Part shown: in pieces, positions 1 to 12,034 of the stretch
Numbering within the stretch: position 1 is the first letter of the stretch
Layout: the number at the start of each line of letters is the position of its first letter
Source: Bacillus solimangrovi
GTDB lineage: Bacteria; Bacillota; Bacilli; Bacillales; Bacillaceae_N
Reading direction: 5' to 3'
Assembly: GCF_001742425.1 (NCBI RefSeq)
Contig: NZ_MJEH01000007.1
Span: forward strand, 1 to 64,000
DNA length: 64,000 nt
Made by a program: the position numbers and the translations under genes
Notes under the pieces: model-generated
The model's input: the letters and a program-made list of their open reading frames with translations, nothing else
Database searches by the model: none
What the model was told of the DNA's origin: nothing

Positions 1-64
1 GATGAAGATTTTAATATCTCGTATTTCTCTTCTACAGAGTAAGATCTTTTGGACATAATAAATA

Positions 65-118
65 CTCCCCCATAAGCAGCCAGATTTATATTTTTTAAAC
101 TGTCTATCTATGGGGGAG
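65..118. repeat. 10-bp inverted repeat downstream of ponA
   Basis: CTCCCCCATA (65-74) and its exact reverse complement (109-118) flank a 34-nt AT-rich spacer. The loop is long for a standard intrinsic terminator. It lies 76 bp past the ponA stop and could end a transcript from either side. The first 64 bases hold nothing else I can identify. Confidence 0.4.
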
Positions 119-193
119 CATATCATTGTGAGAGGGCGGGTTTTTTAAAGTTAATTAATGGCCATTATGAATCAATATTTCATCAGTATAAGT

Positions 194-2788
194 TTAATTT
201 TCAATAAAAATTCGATTTTGCTCGTCAACAAATTCTTCATAAGGTTCTGTCTCATGAGTTTCATCATACTCGTCATTAAAATCTTCATCAGGTTCTGATT
301 CATGAGGTTCATCATCTTTTTTCTTGTCTTTCTTTTTGTCGTCCTTCTTTTTATCGTCTTTCTTTTTATCATGATCAGTTATATCACTGTCAAATCCTGG
401 AGGGAGTAAATCGTCATTGTAACGCCCTGGAATTTTAACACGTGTTGTAACTGGTTCACTTGCATTTGATTCTGTTTTAGCGATGACCTGGAATTGATAA
501 TCTGCACCTTTTACAGGGTTATTAATGACTAAGAAATTTTCTTTTGTTGTCTGTACTGTTTGGAACTGACTACCGTTGATCGATTGTTGAACTTCAAATA
601 CGATATCATCCTCATTATTATATTCCCATTGTATGAGAATTCGATCAAGCGGTTTTGTATAATCACTTCGTAAACCATCAACTGGATTAAGTGGTTTGTA
701 TTGTTCAGATACCTTCGTAGGTTCTGTTCCTTTTACGAAGTACTCCCAAGTTATTTTATCTTTAGGAGTATTATCACTTGGTAGTTGAGCAGGGTTTGTT
801 CCTTCTTCAACGTTAACACGTACGACACTGCTTGGACGTTGGAAATCGTCGCTTGATTTTCCACTATAGATATGTTCAAACAATTGCTTGAATAATTGTT
901 TAGCGATCTGTTTTTGGTTGTAATCTAGATGGTTTTCTGACGATGTTTCTGAATATCCAGTCCATACTGCAGCAGTATATTCAGGCGTATAACCTGCAAA
1001 CCAGCTATCTGGTACAGAACTACTTGGAATTCCATATTTGTTCAATGTTGCTTGATCAAAGTTTGTCGTACCAGTTTTACCTGCAATGTTTAGTCGAGAT
1101 ACGTTAGCTCCTGTACCTGTTCCGTAAGTCATAACAGACTTCAACATATCAGTAACCATGAAGGCTGTATAATCACTCATTGCTGCTTGTGGTTCTGGTT
1201 TCATATCAACAATTTCACCATCTGGGAATTCGATCTTTGTTACAGCATGTGGTGCGTTAAATATACCACCATTTCCGAACGCACTGTATGCACCTGCTAA
1301 TTCCATAGGTGATAAACCATTAAATCCACCAATCGAATATGATTCATATATCGCATCAGGTAAGTTTAAACCAAGTCCAGAAGCAAAATCACGAGAATTA
1401 TCAAGCCCAACTTCTTGAAGTGCTTTTAGTGCTGGCACATTACGAGATAATGCTAGAGCCGTACGCATAGTCATTTGACCCTTATACTTATTATCCCAGT
1501 TATTAATTGGTGTACCATTTGAATATTGATACTTTTCGTCGACGAGTTGATGATATGTCGACCATTTTAAGTATTCAACTGCTGGACCATAAGCAAAGAT
1601 CGGTTTAGCGGTTGAACCTGGTTGACGGTTAATATCCGTTGCATAATTGTAACCACGTTCTGTATTATTGTTGCGACCTCCACCAATAGCTCGAATTTCA
1701 CCTGTTTTCGTATCAGTCAAAACTATCCCTGCTTGAAAGCGATCATTTGGATAAGCAATAATATCATTTGTATACAACATGCTCTCCATAAACTGTTGTG
1801 CATTAGGGTCAAGTGTAGTATGAATCTTTAAACCACTTGAATAAATATCAACATCCTCTAGTTCATTTACTTCATCAATAACACGGTCTAAGAATGCATT
1901 GTATGGCGAGAAGTCTTCTTGTCCGGTTGCTAATGTATCTTCAAGTGGGATACTTTTAGCTGTTGCTGCCTGTTCAGCGGTGATCGTATTATTTTTCTCC
2001 ATTAATCCAATAACAACATTGCGACGTCCCTCGGCTGCTTCAGGATGTTCAAATGGGTCGTAATAAGCTGGTGCTTTCGGCATACCTGCAAGTAATGCAG
2101 CTTCCTCAATTGTTAATTCACTAAGTGGTTTATCAAAATAAAACTCTGCTGCTTTGGCAACTCCATAAACCCCATTGTCAAAATAGATTTTATTTAAATA
2201 AATTTCAAGTATTTGCCATTTTTCTAATTGTTGTTCGAGTTTAATTGAGAGCCATGCTTCTTGAATTTTTCTAGTTAAGTTTTTATCTGGTGATAGGAAG
2301 GAACGCTTTACAACTTGTTGTGTAATCGTACTTGCTCCTTCAGCACCGAAACCTTCTTTGAAGTTTGCAATAACTGCACCTCCGATTCGGCGAATATCTA
2401 TTCCAAAATGATCTTCAAATCGAATGTCTTCTGTTGAAATGAATGCATCTTGAACAACTTGAGGTATTTCGTCAATGGATACCTTTGTTCGTTTTTCTAT
2501 CCCTAATTCAGCAATAAGTTCACCATTCATATCATAAACTTTGGATGAAAGCGGGTCCTTTAACTGATTTAAGTCAAGGTCTGGTGCACTTTGAATGATG
2601 GAGAATGCATAAATACCTCCGCCTGCAACGAGTAGGCCACCTAAAACGATCATTAAAAATAGTATTCGTTTAAAAATTTGACCACCTGTTTTTTTACTTT
2701 TTTTATTTTTATTATTTTTAGGTTTCGTTGTTTTCTGTGTCATTTGTTTTTTTCGTCGTTCTTGTCTAGATTTGTATTCGTCTGACAT
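194..2788 (-). CDS. ponA: Class A penicillin-binding protein 1A (glycosyltransferase/transpeptidase)
   Basis: Bifunctional peptidoglycan synthase of 864 residues that polymerises lipid II glycan strands and cross-links the stems outside the membrane. A short Lys-rich cytoplasmic head precedes one membrane anchor (about 40-63). The GT51 domain carries STEDIRFEDHFG near 118-129 with the catalytic Glu. The transpeptidase domain shows STAK (Ser near 392), SRN near 448 and KTGTT near 571. A fibronectin type III-like domain follows (about 715-800), then a Lys/Asp and Glu-rich low-complexity tail (about 810-864). The ATG lies 9 bp after the recU stop, so recU-ponA is one operon as in other bacilli. 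PBP1 in B. subtilis also has a long C-terminal extension, but the charged repeat here looks lineage-specific. Confidence 0.96.
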   Translation of the reverse strand: MSDEYKSRQERRKKQMTQKTTKPKNNKNKKSKKTGGQIFKRILFLMIVLGGLLVAGGGIYAFSIIQSAPDLDLNQLKDPLSSKVYDMNGELIAELGIEKRTKVSIDEIPQVVQDAFISTEDIRFEDHFGIDIRRIGGAVIANFKEGFGAEGASTITQQVVKRSFLSPDKNLTRKIQEAWLSIKLEQQLEKWQILEIYLNKIYFDNGVYGVAKAAEFYFDKPLSELTIEEAALLAGMPKAPAYYDPFEHPEAAEGRRNVVIGLMEKNNTITAEQAATAKSIPLEDTLATGQEDFSPYNAFLDRVIDEVNELEDVDIYSSGLKIHTTLDPNAQQFMESMLYTNDIIAYPNDRFQAGIVLTDTKTGEIRAIGGGRNNNTERGYNYATDINRQPGSTAKPIFAYGPAVEYLKWSTYHQLVDEKYQYSNGTPINNWDNKYKGQMTMRTALALSRNVPALKALQEVGLDNSRDFASGLGLNLPDAIYESYSIGGFNGLSPMELAGAYSAFGNGGIFNAPHAVTKIEFPDGEIVDMKPEPQAAMSDYTAFMVTDMLKSVMTYGTGTGANVSRLNIAGKTGTTNFDQATLNKYGIPSSSVPDSWFAGYTPEYTAAVWTGYSETSSENHLDYNQKQIAKQLFKQLFEHIYSGKSSDDFQRPSSVVRVNVEEGTNPAQLPSDNTPKDKITWEYFVKGTEPTKVSEQYKPLNPVDGLRSDYTKPLDRILIQWEYNNEDDIVFEVQQSINGSQFQTVQTTKENFLVINNPVKGADYQFQVIAKTESNASEPVTTRVKIPGRYNDDLLPPGFDSDITDHDKKKDDKKKDDKKKDKKKDDEPHESEPDEDFNDEYDETHETEPYEEFVDEQNRIFIEN

Positions 2789-2797
2789 AGCTGGAAC

Positions 2798-3421
2798 CTA
2801 CCTTTCAGCTCTAGTTTCAAAATATATTTTATCGATAACTGCTAAATAGTCAATTCTAGGATGATATCCAAGTGAAATGGAGTGGCAGCAGTCTTCTATT
2901 TCATTTCTAGTAATTGACTTACGACCTCCACTTTCCATTCTTTCCCAAAAAACTAACAAGTCATCTGTGTTCATTAAGAAGATTTGTTCAGTCAGTGAAA
3001 ATCGGATCAATATAAAACTAATCCCATCTTGAGCTTTGACGCGCTGTAAATGTTGAATTTGATGTGGATGAATGTTTTTTAAAGGGAAGGATGTTTTATT
3101 CTTCGTTTCCTTCGCTTCAAAGTCAATATAATGACCACGATAGACTCCGTTGAAGTCGGTAGTAGAAGGCTGTTTGAAATAAGCTTCTTTAATGACAGCA
3201 GCACTTCTCTTTGGATAATGGACATCAACAATTTGAATAGGTGTTGGTTTCTTATGGATTACAGCTATCCCATTTTCTAAATAGTATTTGTTCGTTTCAT
3301 TTATATCTTCCTCCAATGTCATTCCACGGTTGCTGAAGCTTTCTCTTTGATATTGTGGTGAACGTTTTTGTTTTCCTTCACTTGGACGGTAAGGCTTCCC
3401 ATTTGGGTAGCGATATACCAT
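2798..3421 (-). CDS. recU: Holliday junction resolvase RecU
   Basis: RecU (207 residues) cleaves Holliday junctions during recombinational repair and chromosome segregation in Firmicutes. The basic N-terminus ([15 protein letters not shown]) and the nuclease core [20 protein letters not shown], with the acidic and Lys residues of the PD-(D/E)XK-like site, are diagnostic. I chose the ATG at 3421: GGAGAGG sits about 8 nt upstream, while the GTG three codons earlier lies inside that ribosome binding site. It is the first gene of the recU-ponA operon and is divergent from the yppC-like gene. Confidence 0.95.
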   Translation of the reverse strand: MVYRYPNGKPYRPSEGKQKRSPQYQRESFSNRGMTLEEDINETNKYYLENGIAVIHKKPTPIQIVDVHYPKRSAAVIKEAYFKQPSTTDFNGVYRGHYIDFEAKETKNKTSFPLKNIHPHQIQHLQRVKAQDGISFILIRFSLTEQIFLMNTDDLLVFWERMESGGRKSITRNEIEDCCHSISLGYHPRIDYLAVIDKIYFETRAER

Positions 3422-3668
3422 CTTCTTCACCTCTCCATCCTTTTCGTATCATGATTTGTTTTTTTTAGGGTAACTTATTTTAATCTACAAGAAATTAAAG
3501 TAGTTCTGTATATTTTGTGACGTTAACATAAAAATTACGTTAAACAGACAAAATTCAGAAGCAATAATCATTAGAATAAAATATCATCATACCATGCTTT
3601 TAGAGCTTATATGTTAAAAAGGTTAAAAAAGATACTAAGGTTGCATGATAAGACTGAGGTGATTACGA

Positions 3669-4661
3669 ATGGTTTATTCGATTAATAAGGTATCTAAACT
3701 ATCGGATGAAACGATAATTGATGCTGTTCGAAGTCATGTAAAATTCGATAATTTGGATAATATATCTAGAACGAACGCTTATTTCAGTTATTATAAACGA
3801 CACCGTGAAATAAAATGGTCACTTCTAGCGAGCATGGTTTCACGCAACGCTGGTTATAATATGACGGATTTAGAAGGTGGTTGGTTTCCATTATGCATAA
3901 AAAAAGAGTTACGTCATCAAATTTTTATTACATATGAACGGGCAAACTGGCTTATTTTTCAAGATGCATTCTCACAATTACTTATATATGAGTGGTCAAA
4001 GAAACTTAATCGGCCGTTATTTCATTTGTTGTCTACTTTTTCTGTTTCCCCATTTATGATCTATGAATGGAAGCACTTTTGGAGAACGGGTGATCGAAAC
4101 CGATTAATGACTTCATTAATAATTAATGAACAAAACTTGATCCAAAAGCCAATTATAGAGCATCCTTTTTACAAGAAAAAGGTTTTTCATTCGTTTTGTT
4201 TTCATTTTCAAGATTGGTTGCACTTTAGTAGTGTCATTTTTCCTACTAAGGAAGGAGATTTATACGGCATAAGTGTTAAAAATTTTTGTAACCTAGAGGA
4301 TCGAATAATATTAGGGAAGAAACTCGCGTTGCTTCTATTTCATCCAGAGTATTATTCAATGTTTTATGAGTTTGCTGATTCTGTTACACATACTGGTGCG
4401 CGTAAAGATTATGAACACTACCTCAAACAATATGTATCGTCTCAAACATTACCACTAAGATTAATCTATCCAGTTATTAATCATAATCAACATCGATATT
4501 TGAATTGGGAAGCTTCAGATAAAAAGATAGAAAAGTGGTTTCAATCGAATACTAAACTTAAAAAAGTATGTATAACAAATTGGTATATGAGAAAACAAGA
4601 GCTTCTGCATTTAGCCATTATGTTCGAACATTATATGAAGAAACCGTCTGTATTTACATAA
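3669..4661 (+). CDS. yppC: DUF2515 family protein (YppC-like)
   Basis: A 330-residue protein without a signal peptide or clear membrane segments, rich in aromatic residues (for example NWLIFQDAFSQLLIYEW and EHYMKKPSVFT at the end). The sequence and its position divergent from recU-ponA match B. subtilis YppC, a DUF2515 protein of unknown role. The ATG has GAGGTGA 7 nt upstream. The stop codon is inside the first half of its own terminator. The family assignment is from memory of the B. subtilis locus; no function is proposed. Confidence 0.8.
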   Translation: MVYSINKVSKLSDETIIDAVRSHVKFDNLDNISRTNAYFSYYKRHREIKWSLLASMVSRNAGYNMTDLEGGWFPLCIKKELRHQIFITYERANWLIFQDAFSQLLIYEWSKKLNRPLFHLLSTFSVSPFMIYEWKHFWRTGDRNRLMTSLIINEQNLIQKPIIEHPFYKKKVFHSFCFHFQDWLHFSSVIFPTKEGDLYGISVKNFCNLEDRIILGKKLALLLFHPEYYSMFYEFADSVTHTGARKDYEHYLKQYVSSQTLPLRLIYPVINHNQHRYLNWEASDKKIEKWFQSNTKLKKVCITNWYMRKQELLHLAIMFEHYMKKPSVFT

Positions 4662-4678
4662 ACACGACGGTTTTTTTT
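4641..4678 (+). terminator. Intrinsic terminator of the yppC-like gene
   Basis: AAACCGTC (4641-4648) pairs with GACGGTTT (4666-4673), and a T-run follows. The hairpin overlaps the last codons of the gene. Confidence 0.85.
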
Positions 4679-6442
<1,764 letters not shown>

Positions 6443-6443
6443 C

Positions 6444-7424
6444 ATGGGCCAACAAATGACAATGATTCAAGCGATTACGGATGCGTTGCGCATTGAGTTG
6501 AAAAATGACGAAAACGTACTCGTCTTCGGTGAAGACGTTGGTAAAAATGGTGGTGTATTCCGTGCAACTGAAGGTCTTCAAGATGAGTTCGGTGAAGATC
6601 GAGTATTCGATACACCGTTAGCTGAATCTGGAATCGGTGGTCTTGCAGTTGGACTTGCACTTGAAGGTTTCCGTCCAGTTCCAGAAATCCAGTTCTTCGG
6701 TTTCGTATATGAAGTAATGGATGCGATCAGTGGTCAAATGGCACGTATGCGTTACCGTTCAGGTGGTACTAAAACAGCATCAATTACTGTTCGTTCACCA
6801 TTCGGTGGTGGTGTACATACACCAGAGCTACACGCTGATAGCTTAGAAGGGCTAATGGCTCAACAACCAGGACTTAAAGTGATTATTCCATCAAATCCTT
6901 ATGATGCAAAAGGTTTGTTAATCTCTGCAATCCGTGACAATGATCCAGTAATCTTCCTTGAGCATATGAAACTTTATCGCTCATTCCGAGAAGAAGTACC
7001 TGAAGAAGCTTACACAGTTCCTATCGGTGTAGCAGACGTGAAGCGTGAAGGAAAAGATATTTCAATCATTGCTTATGGTGCAATGGTGCAGTCTTCTTTG
7101 AAAGCTGCAGAAGAATTACAAAAAGAGGGTATCGAAGCGGAAGTAATTGACCTTCGTACGGTTAGCCCACTTGATATTGATACAATTATGGAATCTGTGA
7201 AGAAAACGAGTCGCGCAATTGTAGTTCAAGAGGCTCAAAAACAAGCAGGTATTGCAGCTAACGTTGTAGCTGAAATCAATGACCGTGGTATTCTTCACTT
7301 AGAAGCACCAGTGCTTCGTGTAGCTGCTCCAGATACAGTTTATCCATTCTCAGCAGCAGAAGAAGTATGGTTACCAAATCATAAAGATATCGTTGAAAAA
7401 GCGAAACAAGTTATCAACTTCTAA
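6444..7424 (+). CDS. pdhB: Pyruvate dehydrogenase E1 component, beta subunit
   Basis: The 326-residue partner of PdhA; together they form the heterotetrameric E1. It starts [16 protein letters not shown] and carries the transketolase-like pyrimidine-binding domain ([18 protein letters not shown] near 30) and a C-terminal transketolase domain. No ribosome binding site independent of pdhA is needed, since the AAGGAG at the end of pdhA serves it. A stem-loop follows before pdhC, which may set different E1 and E2/E3 levels. Confidence 0.98.
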   Translation: MGQQMTMIQAITDALRIELKNDENVLVFGEDVGKNGGVFRATEGLQDEFGEDRVFDTPLAESGIGGLAVGLALEGFRPVPEIQFFGFVYEVMDAISGQMARMRYRSGGTKTASITVRSPFGGGVHTPELHADSLEGLMAQQPGLKVIIPSNPYDAKGLLISAIRDNDPVIFLEHMKLYRSFREEVPEEAYTVPIGVADVKREGKDISIIAYGAMVQSSLKAAEELQKEGIEAEVIDLRTVSPLDIDTIMESVKKTSRAIVVQEAQKQAGIAANVVAEINDRGILHLEAPVLRVAAPDTVYPFSAAEEVWLPNHKDIVEKAKQVINF

Positions 7425-7449
7425 TTCGTTTTAAAACAACATGATAGGG

Positions 7450-7475
7450 AAGAAACCGGATCATTCTGGTTTCTT
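7450..7475 (+). terminator. Stem-loop between pdhB and pdhC (attenuator or processing site)
   Basis: AAGAAACC (7450-7457) pairs with GGTTTCTT (7468-7475), and GGA/TCT extends the stem to about 11 bp around a TCAT loop. The T content after it is poor, so partial termination or mRNA processing is more likely than a full stop. Confidence 0.5.
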
Positions 7476-7529
7476 CTTACACATTCCGATAAGAAAGTAC
7501 ATTAAATATATGCGAGGAGGTCGTTTACC

Positions 7530-8849
7530 GTGGCATTTGAATTCAAACTGCCTGATATTGGTGAAGGTATTCATGAAGGTGAAATTGTAAAATGGTTCGT
7601 TAAACCTGGAGATGTAGTAAAAGAGGATGACGTACTGGCAGAGGTGCAAAACGACAAAGCAGTAGTAGAAATCCCTTGTCCAGTTGATGGAACTGTTAAA
7701 GAAATCCTTGTTAATGAAGGTGAAACTGCAATCGTTGGTGATGTTGTTGTAACATTCAATGCAGAAGGTTTTGAAGATAGTGGTTCTGATGATAGTAGTG
7801 CAACTGAAGAAGCGCCTGCAACAGAGGAAAAAGCTGAAGCTCCAGTAGAAACAAAGGCTGCTCCAGTAGCGGATGAGAATGGTGAAAAGGTTGATATCCG
7901 TATCATTGCGATGCCATCGGTTCGTAAATATGCTCGTGAACTTGGCTTAGATATCCGCCAAATTAGTGGTACAGGTAAGAACGGTCGAATTCTTAAAGAG
8001 GACGTTGATAACTTCAAAAACGGTGGTGCACCAGTTGCAGAAGAAGCACCAGTAGTAGAAGTTAAAGAAGAAACACAAGTTGAAGCGCAAGCAGCGCCTG
8101 CTTCAGAACCAACAGCTCCAGCTGCACCAGTAGTTCCTGCTGGACAATACCCTGAGACTCGTGAGAAAATGAGCGGGATTCGTAAAGCAATTGCAAAAGC
8201 AATGGTGAATTCGAAGCACACTGCACCACATGTAACATTAATGGATGAGGTAGACGTAACTGCACTTGTAGCACACCGTAAGCAATTTAAAGCTGTTGCT
8301 GCTGATAAAGGCATTAAGCTTACGTACCTCCCATATGTAGTTAAGGCATTAGTAAGTGCACTTCGTGAATACCCAGTGCTTAATACAATGCTTGATGATG
8401 CTACACAAGAAATAGTTCAAAAACATTATTACAACATCGGTATTGCAGCAGATACAGATAAAGGTCTTCTCGTACCAGTTGTAAAAGACGCTGACCGTAA
8501 GTCTATTTTCAATATCTCTTCTGAGATTAATGAATTAGCTGTTAAAGCGCGTGAAGGAAAACTATCTGGTGATGAGATGAAAGGTGCATCTTGCACAATT
8601 ACTAACATCGGTTCTGCTGGTGGACAATGGTTTACACCAGTAATTAACCATCCAGAAGTTGCAATTTTAGGTATTGGTCGTATTGCAGAAAAACCAGTTG
8701 TAAGAGATGGTGAAATTGTTGCAGCTCCAGTGCTTGCTTTATCATTAAGCTTTGACCACCGTATGATCGATGGTGCGACAGCGCAACATGCATTGAACCA
8801 CATCAAACGACTATTGAATGACCCACAATTATTAGTAATGGAGGCGTAA
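7530..8849 (+). CDS. pdhC: Dihydrolipoamide acetyltransferase (E2 of pyruvate dehydrogenase)
   Basis: Core of the complex (439 residues). It takes the acetyl group on its lipoyl lysine and transfers it to CoA. Domains in order: lipoyl domain with [13 protein letters not shown] (Lys near 43); an Ala/Pro/Glu-rich hinge; the peripheral-subunit-binding domain [16 protein letters not shown] (about 125-165); a second Ala/Pro/Val hinge; the acyltransferase domain ending with SFDHRMIDG, whose His is catalytic. The GTG start has AGGAGG 9 nt upstream. It lies 105 bp after pdhB and 4 bp before pdhD. Confidence 0.98.
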   Translation: MAFEFKLPDIGEGIHEGEIVKWFVKPGDVVKEDDVLAEVQNDKAVVEIPCPVDGTVKEILVNEGETAIVGDVVVTFNAEGFEDSGSDDSSATEEAPATEEKAEAPVETKAAPVADENGEKVDIRIIAMPSVRKYARELGLDIRQISGTGKNGRILKEDVDNFKNGGAPVAEEAPVVEVKEETQVEAQAAPASEPTAPAAPVVPAGQYPETREKMSGIRKAIAKAMVNSKHTAPHVTLMDEVDVTALVAHRKQFKAVAADKGIKLTYLPYVVKALVSALREYPVLNTMLDDATQEIVQKHYYNIGIAADTDKGLLVPVVKDADRKSIFNISSEINELAVKAREGKLSGDEMKGASCTITNIGSAGGQWFTPVINHPEVAILGIGRIAEKPVVRDGEIVAAPVLALSLSFDHRMIDGATAQHALNHIKRLLNDPQLLVMEA

Positions 8850-8853
8850 TGCT

Positions 8854-10263
8854 ATGGTAGTAGGAGATTTCCCGATCGAACTTGATACGCTCGTTGTTGG
8901 TGCAGGACCTGGAGGATATGTTGCAGCAATTCGTGCAGCACAATTAGGTCAAAAAGTAGCAATAGTTGACAAAGGTACACTTGGTGGAGTTTGCTTAAAT
9001 ATCGGTTGTATCCCTTCAAAAGCTCTAATCAATGCAGGTCATCGCTATGAAGAGTCTAAAGGTTCTGAAGATATGGGAATTACAACTGAAAATGTAAAGG
9101 TTGATTTTACTAAAGTTCAAGAGTGGAAGCAAAGTGTTGTTAAGAAATTAACAGGCGGTGTTGAAACACTTCTTAAAGGTAACAAAGTTGAGATTCTTTC
9201 TGGAGAAGCTTTCTTCGTAGATAGCAATACAGTTCGCATTATGGATGAAAATAGTGCACAAACATACAAGTTCAACAATGCAATTATCGCAACTGGTTCA
9301 CGCCCAATTGAACTTCCAACCTTTAAATATTCAGATCGTGTATTGGATTCAACTGGTGCACTTAGCTTGAAGGACATTCCTAAAAAGCTAATTGTAATTG
9401 GTGGTGGATACATCGGTACTGAACTTGGTACTGCATATGCCAACTTTGATACTGAAGTTACAATCCTTGAAGGTGGAGAAGATATCTTAATGGGATTTGA
9501 AAAGCAAATGCGTCAAGTCGTTAAGAAACGCCTGAAGAAAAAAGGTGTATCAATTCACCCGAAAGCTATGGCTAAAGGTGTAGAAGAAACTGCAAATGGT
9601 GTTATCGTTACAGCAGAAGTTAAGGGCAAAGAAGAAAAATTCGAAGCTGATTACGTATTAGTAACGGTAGGTCGAAAGCCAAATACAGATGAGCTTGGTT
9701 TAGAGCAAGCAGGTGTTGAACTAACTGAACGTGGTATAGTTAAAATCGACAAACAGTGCCGTACGTCTGTAAGCAATATTTTTGCAATTGGTGATGTTGT
9801 TGAAGGTCCACCACTTGCACATAAAGCTTCTTACGAAGGTAAGATTGCTGCTGAAGCTATCAGTGGGGAATCTTCTGAAATTGACTATCATGGTATTCCA
9901 GCAGTCGTATTCAGTGAGCCTGAACTAGCATCAGTTGGTTATACTGAAACTGAAGCGAAGGAAGCTGGTCTAGAAGTAAAAGCTTCTAAGTTCCCATTCG
10001 CAGCAAATGGTCGTGCGTTATCACTTAATGAAACTGACGGTTTCTTAAAGTTAGTAACACGTAAAGAAGACGGTCTAATCATTGGTGCACAAATTGCTGG
10101 TCCTAACGCATCAGATATGATTTCTGAGCTTGGTCTTGCAATTGAAGCTGGTATGACAGCAGAAGATGTGGCACTAACAATCCATGCTCACCCAACTTTA
10201 GGTGAGATTACGATGGAAGCAGCGGAAGTTGCTCTAGGTAGCCCTATTCACATGGTGAAGTAA
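8854..10263 (+). CDS. pdhD: Dihydrolipoamide dehydrogenase (E3)
   Basis: FAD flavoenzyme (469 residues) that reoxidises the lipoyl arm of PdhC and passes electrons to NAD. It shows the FAD-binding GAGPGGY near 17, the redox disulfide [13 protein letters not shown] near 47, the NAD-binding GGGYIG near 185, and the C-terminal HAHPTLGE with the catalytic His-Glu pair supplied across the dimer. The ribosome binding site GGAGG is in the last codons of pdhC. A strong terminator follows, closing the operon. Confidence 0.98.
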   Translation: MVVGDFPIELDTLVVGAGPGGYVAAIRAAQLGQKVAIVDKGTLGGVCLNIGCIPSKALINAGHRYEESKGSEDMGITTENVKVDFTKVQEWKQSVVKKLTGGVETLLKGNKVEILSGEAFFVDSNTVRIMDENSAQTYKFNNAIIATGSRPIELPTFKYSDRVLDSTGALSLKDIPKKLIVIGGGYIGTELGTAYANFDTEVTILEGGEDILMGFEKQMRQVVKKRLKKKGVSIHPKAMAKGVEETANGVIVTAEVKGKEEKFEADYVLVTVGRKPNTDELGLEQAGVELTERGIVKIDKQCRTSVSNIFAIGDVVEGPPLAHKASYEGKIAAEAISGESSEIDYHGIPAVVFSEPELASVGYTETEAKEAGLEVKASKFPFAANGRALSLNETDGFLKLVTRKEDGLIIGAQIAGPNASDMISELGLAIEAGMTAEDVALTIHAHPTLGEITMEAAEVALGSPIHMVK

Positions 10264-10271
10264 GTTTTATC

Positions 10272-10309
10272 AAAAAATGCACACTGAAAATTTAGTGTGC
10301 ATTTTTTTT
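10272..10309 (+). terminator. Terminator of pdhABCD
   Basis: AAAAAATGCACACT pairs with AGTGTGCATTTTTT around GAAAATTT. It is U-tailed in both directions, being A-rich on the left and T-rich on the right. Confidence 0.92.
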
Positions 10310-10317
10310 ATGGATAT

Positions 10318-10371
10318 GAATAGAAAAGACCTTCATCATTCGTTAACCGAATGTGAAGGTCTTTTCTATTC
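10318..10371 (-). terminator. Long hairpin ending the slp-like gene
   Basis: An 18-bp perfect arm (10318-10335 with 10354-10371) is extended by CATTCG/CGAATG around TTAAC. It overlaps the stop codon of the leftward gene. The strength and the A/T-rich arm base fit a terminator, perhaps also a buffer between convergent transcripts. Confidence 0.75.
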
Positions 10372-10740
10372 ATTAATGACATTCAAAATACTTTCATAAA
10401 TGATTTCTTTGTCGTATACACCCGCCAGTGTGGAGATTATTTCTCCATCTTTCTGAATAATAAGTGTTGGATATTCTTCCACATTAAAGTGTTCGACGAG
10501 TTTGTTGTTGCTTGATGACTGAACGATGATGATATTAACGGTTTCCTTTGGGTATTGTTTCTTGAGATCAAGAAGAACATCGTAGTAATTTCCTTCATAT
10601 TCAAGATAATCTTCATTCGAAAAGAAAATTACTTGATACCCTTTGTCATTTTGATTTATATCATCGATTGAATTTCCATCAACCGTTTGGCATGCGCCAA
10701 GAACGAACGTCAGTACAAGAAGGGTAAACACTTGCTTCAT
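10366..10740 (-). CDS. slp: Slp-like small lipoprotein with thioredoxin-like fold
   Basis: A 124-residue lipoprotein. MKQVFTLLVLTFVLGACQ is a type II signal peptide with lipobox LGAC (Cys17). The mature part resembles a thioredoxin fold (VIFFSNEDY, then EEYPTLIIQKDGEI with a cis-Pro-like EEYP) but lacks a CXXC, so no redox activity is expected. B. subtilis has a small lipoprotein gene, slp, in the same place after pdhD and of equal length, although here the gene converges on pdhD. The ATG at 10740 is preferred because an upstream extension would bury the signal peptide. The name rests on position, size and type. Confidence 0.65.
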   Translation of the reverse strand: MKQVFTLLVLTFVLGACQTVDGNSIDDINQNDKGYQVIFFSNEDYLEYEGNYYDVLLDLKKQYPKETVNIIIVQSSSNNKLVEHFNVEEYPTLIIQKDGEIISTLAGVYDKEIIYESILNVINE

Positions 10741-11290
10741 AATGAAACACCACTTCTTTCTTAATAGACTGATGTTACATAATACTAAATCAAGTATTAT
10801 TTTAGCATGTTTTTTTACACAATTTTGTATTGTCATCTAAATGTTACAAAAATGAAAACAAGAGTATACAGTGTAACAAATACTTCTACTCAAAAGAATA
10901 TATATCAAGTATCAATCAATACTATTTATATAGTAGTTGTTTAATTACCATTATTTGGGTATGGTAATTGTGATTAATTATTATTTAATGCGTAATTGTA
11001 AATGGAGCTTTAATAGCTATGAAAAAATGCATCTTATCACGTGTCAATTGACCCCTAAGGTATAAGGGTTAGTATTTACCTGATTGGTTCAACAAACCAT
11101 CAGTGGAGGATGAAGGATTACCCTACTGATGGAAGTTTTACTTTATTTGGTGCAGCATAAACATCTACGATTACTAGTTCACTTTGTTCTAGTGTAAATG
11201 ATTACGGATGTGCTGATAAAAGAAGAACTCCCAATTGAAGTAATTGAATCTTAAATCAGAATACTAGTTTCAAAGTTTTGAGGAGGTGTA
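10741..11290. other. 550-bp intergenic region carrying a repeat element
   Basis: Divergent region between the slp-like gene and the lipoprotein gene at 11291. It contains one copy of a hairpin-forming interspersed repeat (11071-11147). The rest is AT-rich, with no ORF supported by a ribosome binding site and no recognised RNA motif. Confidence 0.5.
11071..11147 (+). repeat. Interspersed hairpin repeat, copy 1
   Basis: Contains CCATCAGT (about 11097-11104) and its perfect complement ACTGATGG (about 11125-11132), plus the inner pair GGTT/AACC. The reverse complement of 21482-21552 aligns over nearly its full length, sharing TTACCTGAT, GGTTCAA, ACTGATGGAAGTTT and CTTTATT. Two diverged copies at unrelated loci indicate a dispersed repeat family. 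Confidence 0.7.
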
Positions 11291-11965
11291 ATGATTAAAA
11301 TAATAAACATATTGATTTTGTTTGCTTCAATATCCATTTATCTAACTGGTTGTTATCAACAAAATCAAAAATCTCAACTATTAGACGAAGTTCACACACC
11401 AATAGATCATGTACTTACTTTAACACCTATTCCTTTTAACAAAGGTGATGCTGAGATTTTAAATAACTTGTTTATTGATTGGTTTGTTGGTGCAGTAAAT
11501 TATGAGTATAAATCGGAAAACAGCAAGAATAAAGATGAAGATGTAATTTTATTTTCTTATCATATTTATGAATTTGGAGAAGAAATAACACAATCAAATG
11601 TATTGGGCGAATATATGGTAAATGATTTAACAAGTACAGGTAAGTTTGTTTATTCACTTTTGAATACTTGCACGAGTGAAAATGCATGCTTTGAATTAGT
11701 AGTTTCATCAAAAAGCTCTTCTGGAGAATCATTATCTTGGGGACCAATTTCAGATTTTAAACTATCAACTCCATTAAGTAATGTTCATTCAAAATTTTTA
11801 AACAATGAAGTTCATTTGGAGCGAGGTGAACAAGCCATTGTTGGTGCTTATGTAAGCAGAACTTCATCTGAAGGTAGTTATACAAGTAGATTGACAGAAG
11901 ATGAGATGAAAAAATATGATAGGGCTTTTGTAATAAAAGTAATGCTAACAGACGAACCAATTTGA
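11291..11965 (+). CDS. Uncharacterised lipoprotein
   Basis: A 224-residue protein with a type II signal peptide ending in LTGC (Cys21), so predicted to be anchored on the outer face of the membrane. The mature part is hydrophilic, has a DVILFSYHIYEFGEE stretch, and two Cys (NTCTSENACF near 135) that could form a small disulfide loop. I recognise no family. GAGGAGGTG precedes the ATG. The next gene, a small membrane protein, follows 69 bp later on the same strand and may be co-transcribed. No paralogue is seen in the window. It looks accessory. Confidence 0.8.
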   Translation: MIKIINILILFASISIYLTGCYQQNQKSQLLDEVHTPIDHVLTLTPIPFNKGDAEILNNLFIDWFVGAVNYEYKSENSKNKDEDVILFSYHIYEFGEEITQSNVLGEYMVNDLTSTGKFVYSLLNTCTSENACFELVVSSKSSSGESLSWGPISDFKLSTPLSNVHSKFLNNEVHLERGEQAIVGAYVSRTSSEGSYTSRLTEDEMKKYDRAFVIKVMLTDEPI

Positions 11966-12034
11966 CAATATATGAATCTTCAATATGTATTTGGGTCTAA
12001 GGTATAAAATCTTAGAAGAGGAGACTGATTTGAA

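Noticed and set aside
172-372. A Lys/Met-rich frame opposite the ponA tail
   Set aside because: An artefact of the repetitive charged tail read out of frame.
7571-8314. A 247-codon open frame opposite pdhC
   Set aside because: It is a mirror of Ala/Pro/Glu-rich codons in pdhC, is rich in Ser/Thr, and has no ribosome binding site. pdhC is certain.
8429-8806. A 125-codon open frame opposite the pdhC catalytic domain
   Set aside because: A shadow of the conserved acyltransferase domain, with no start signal.
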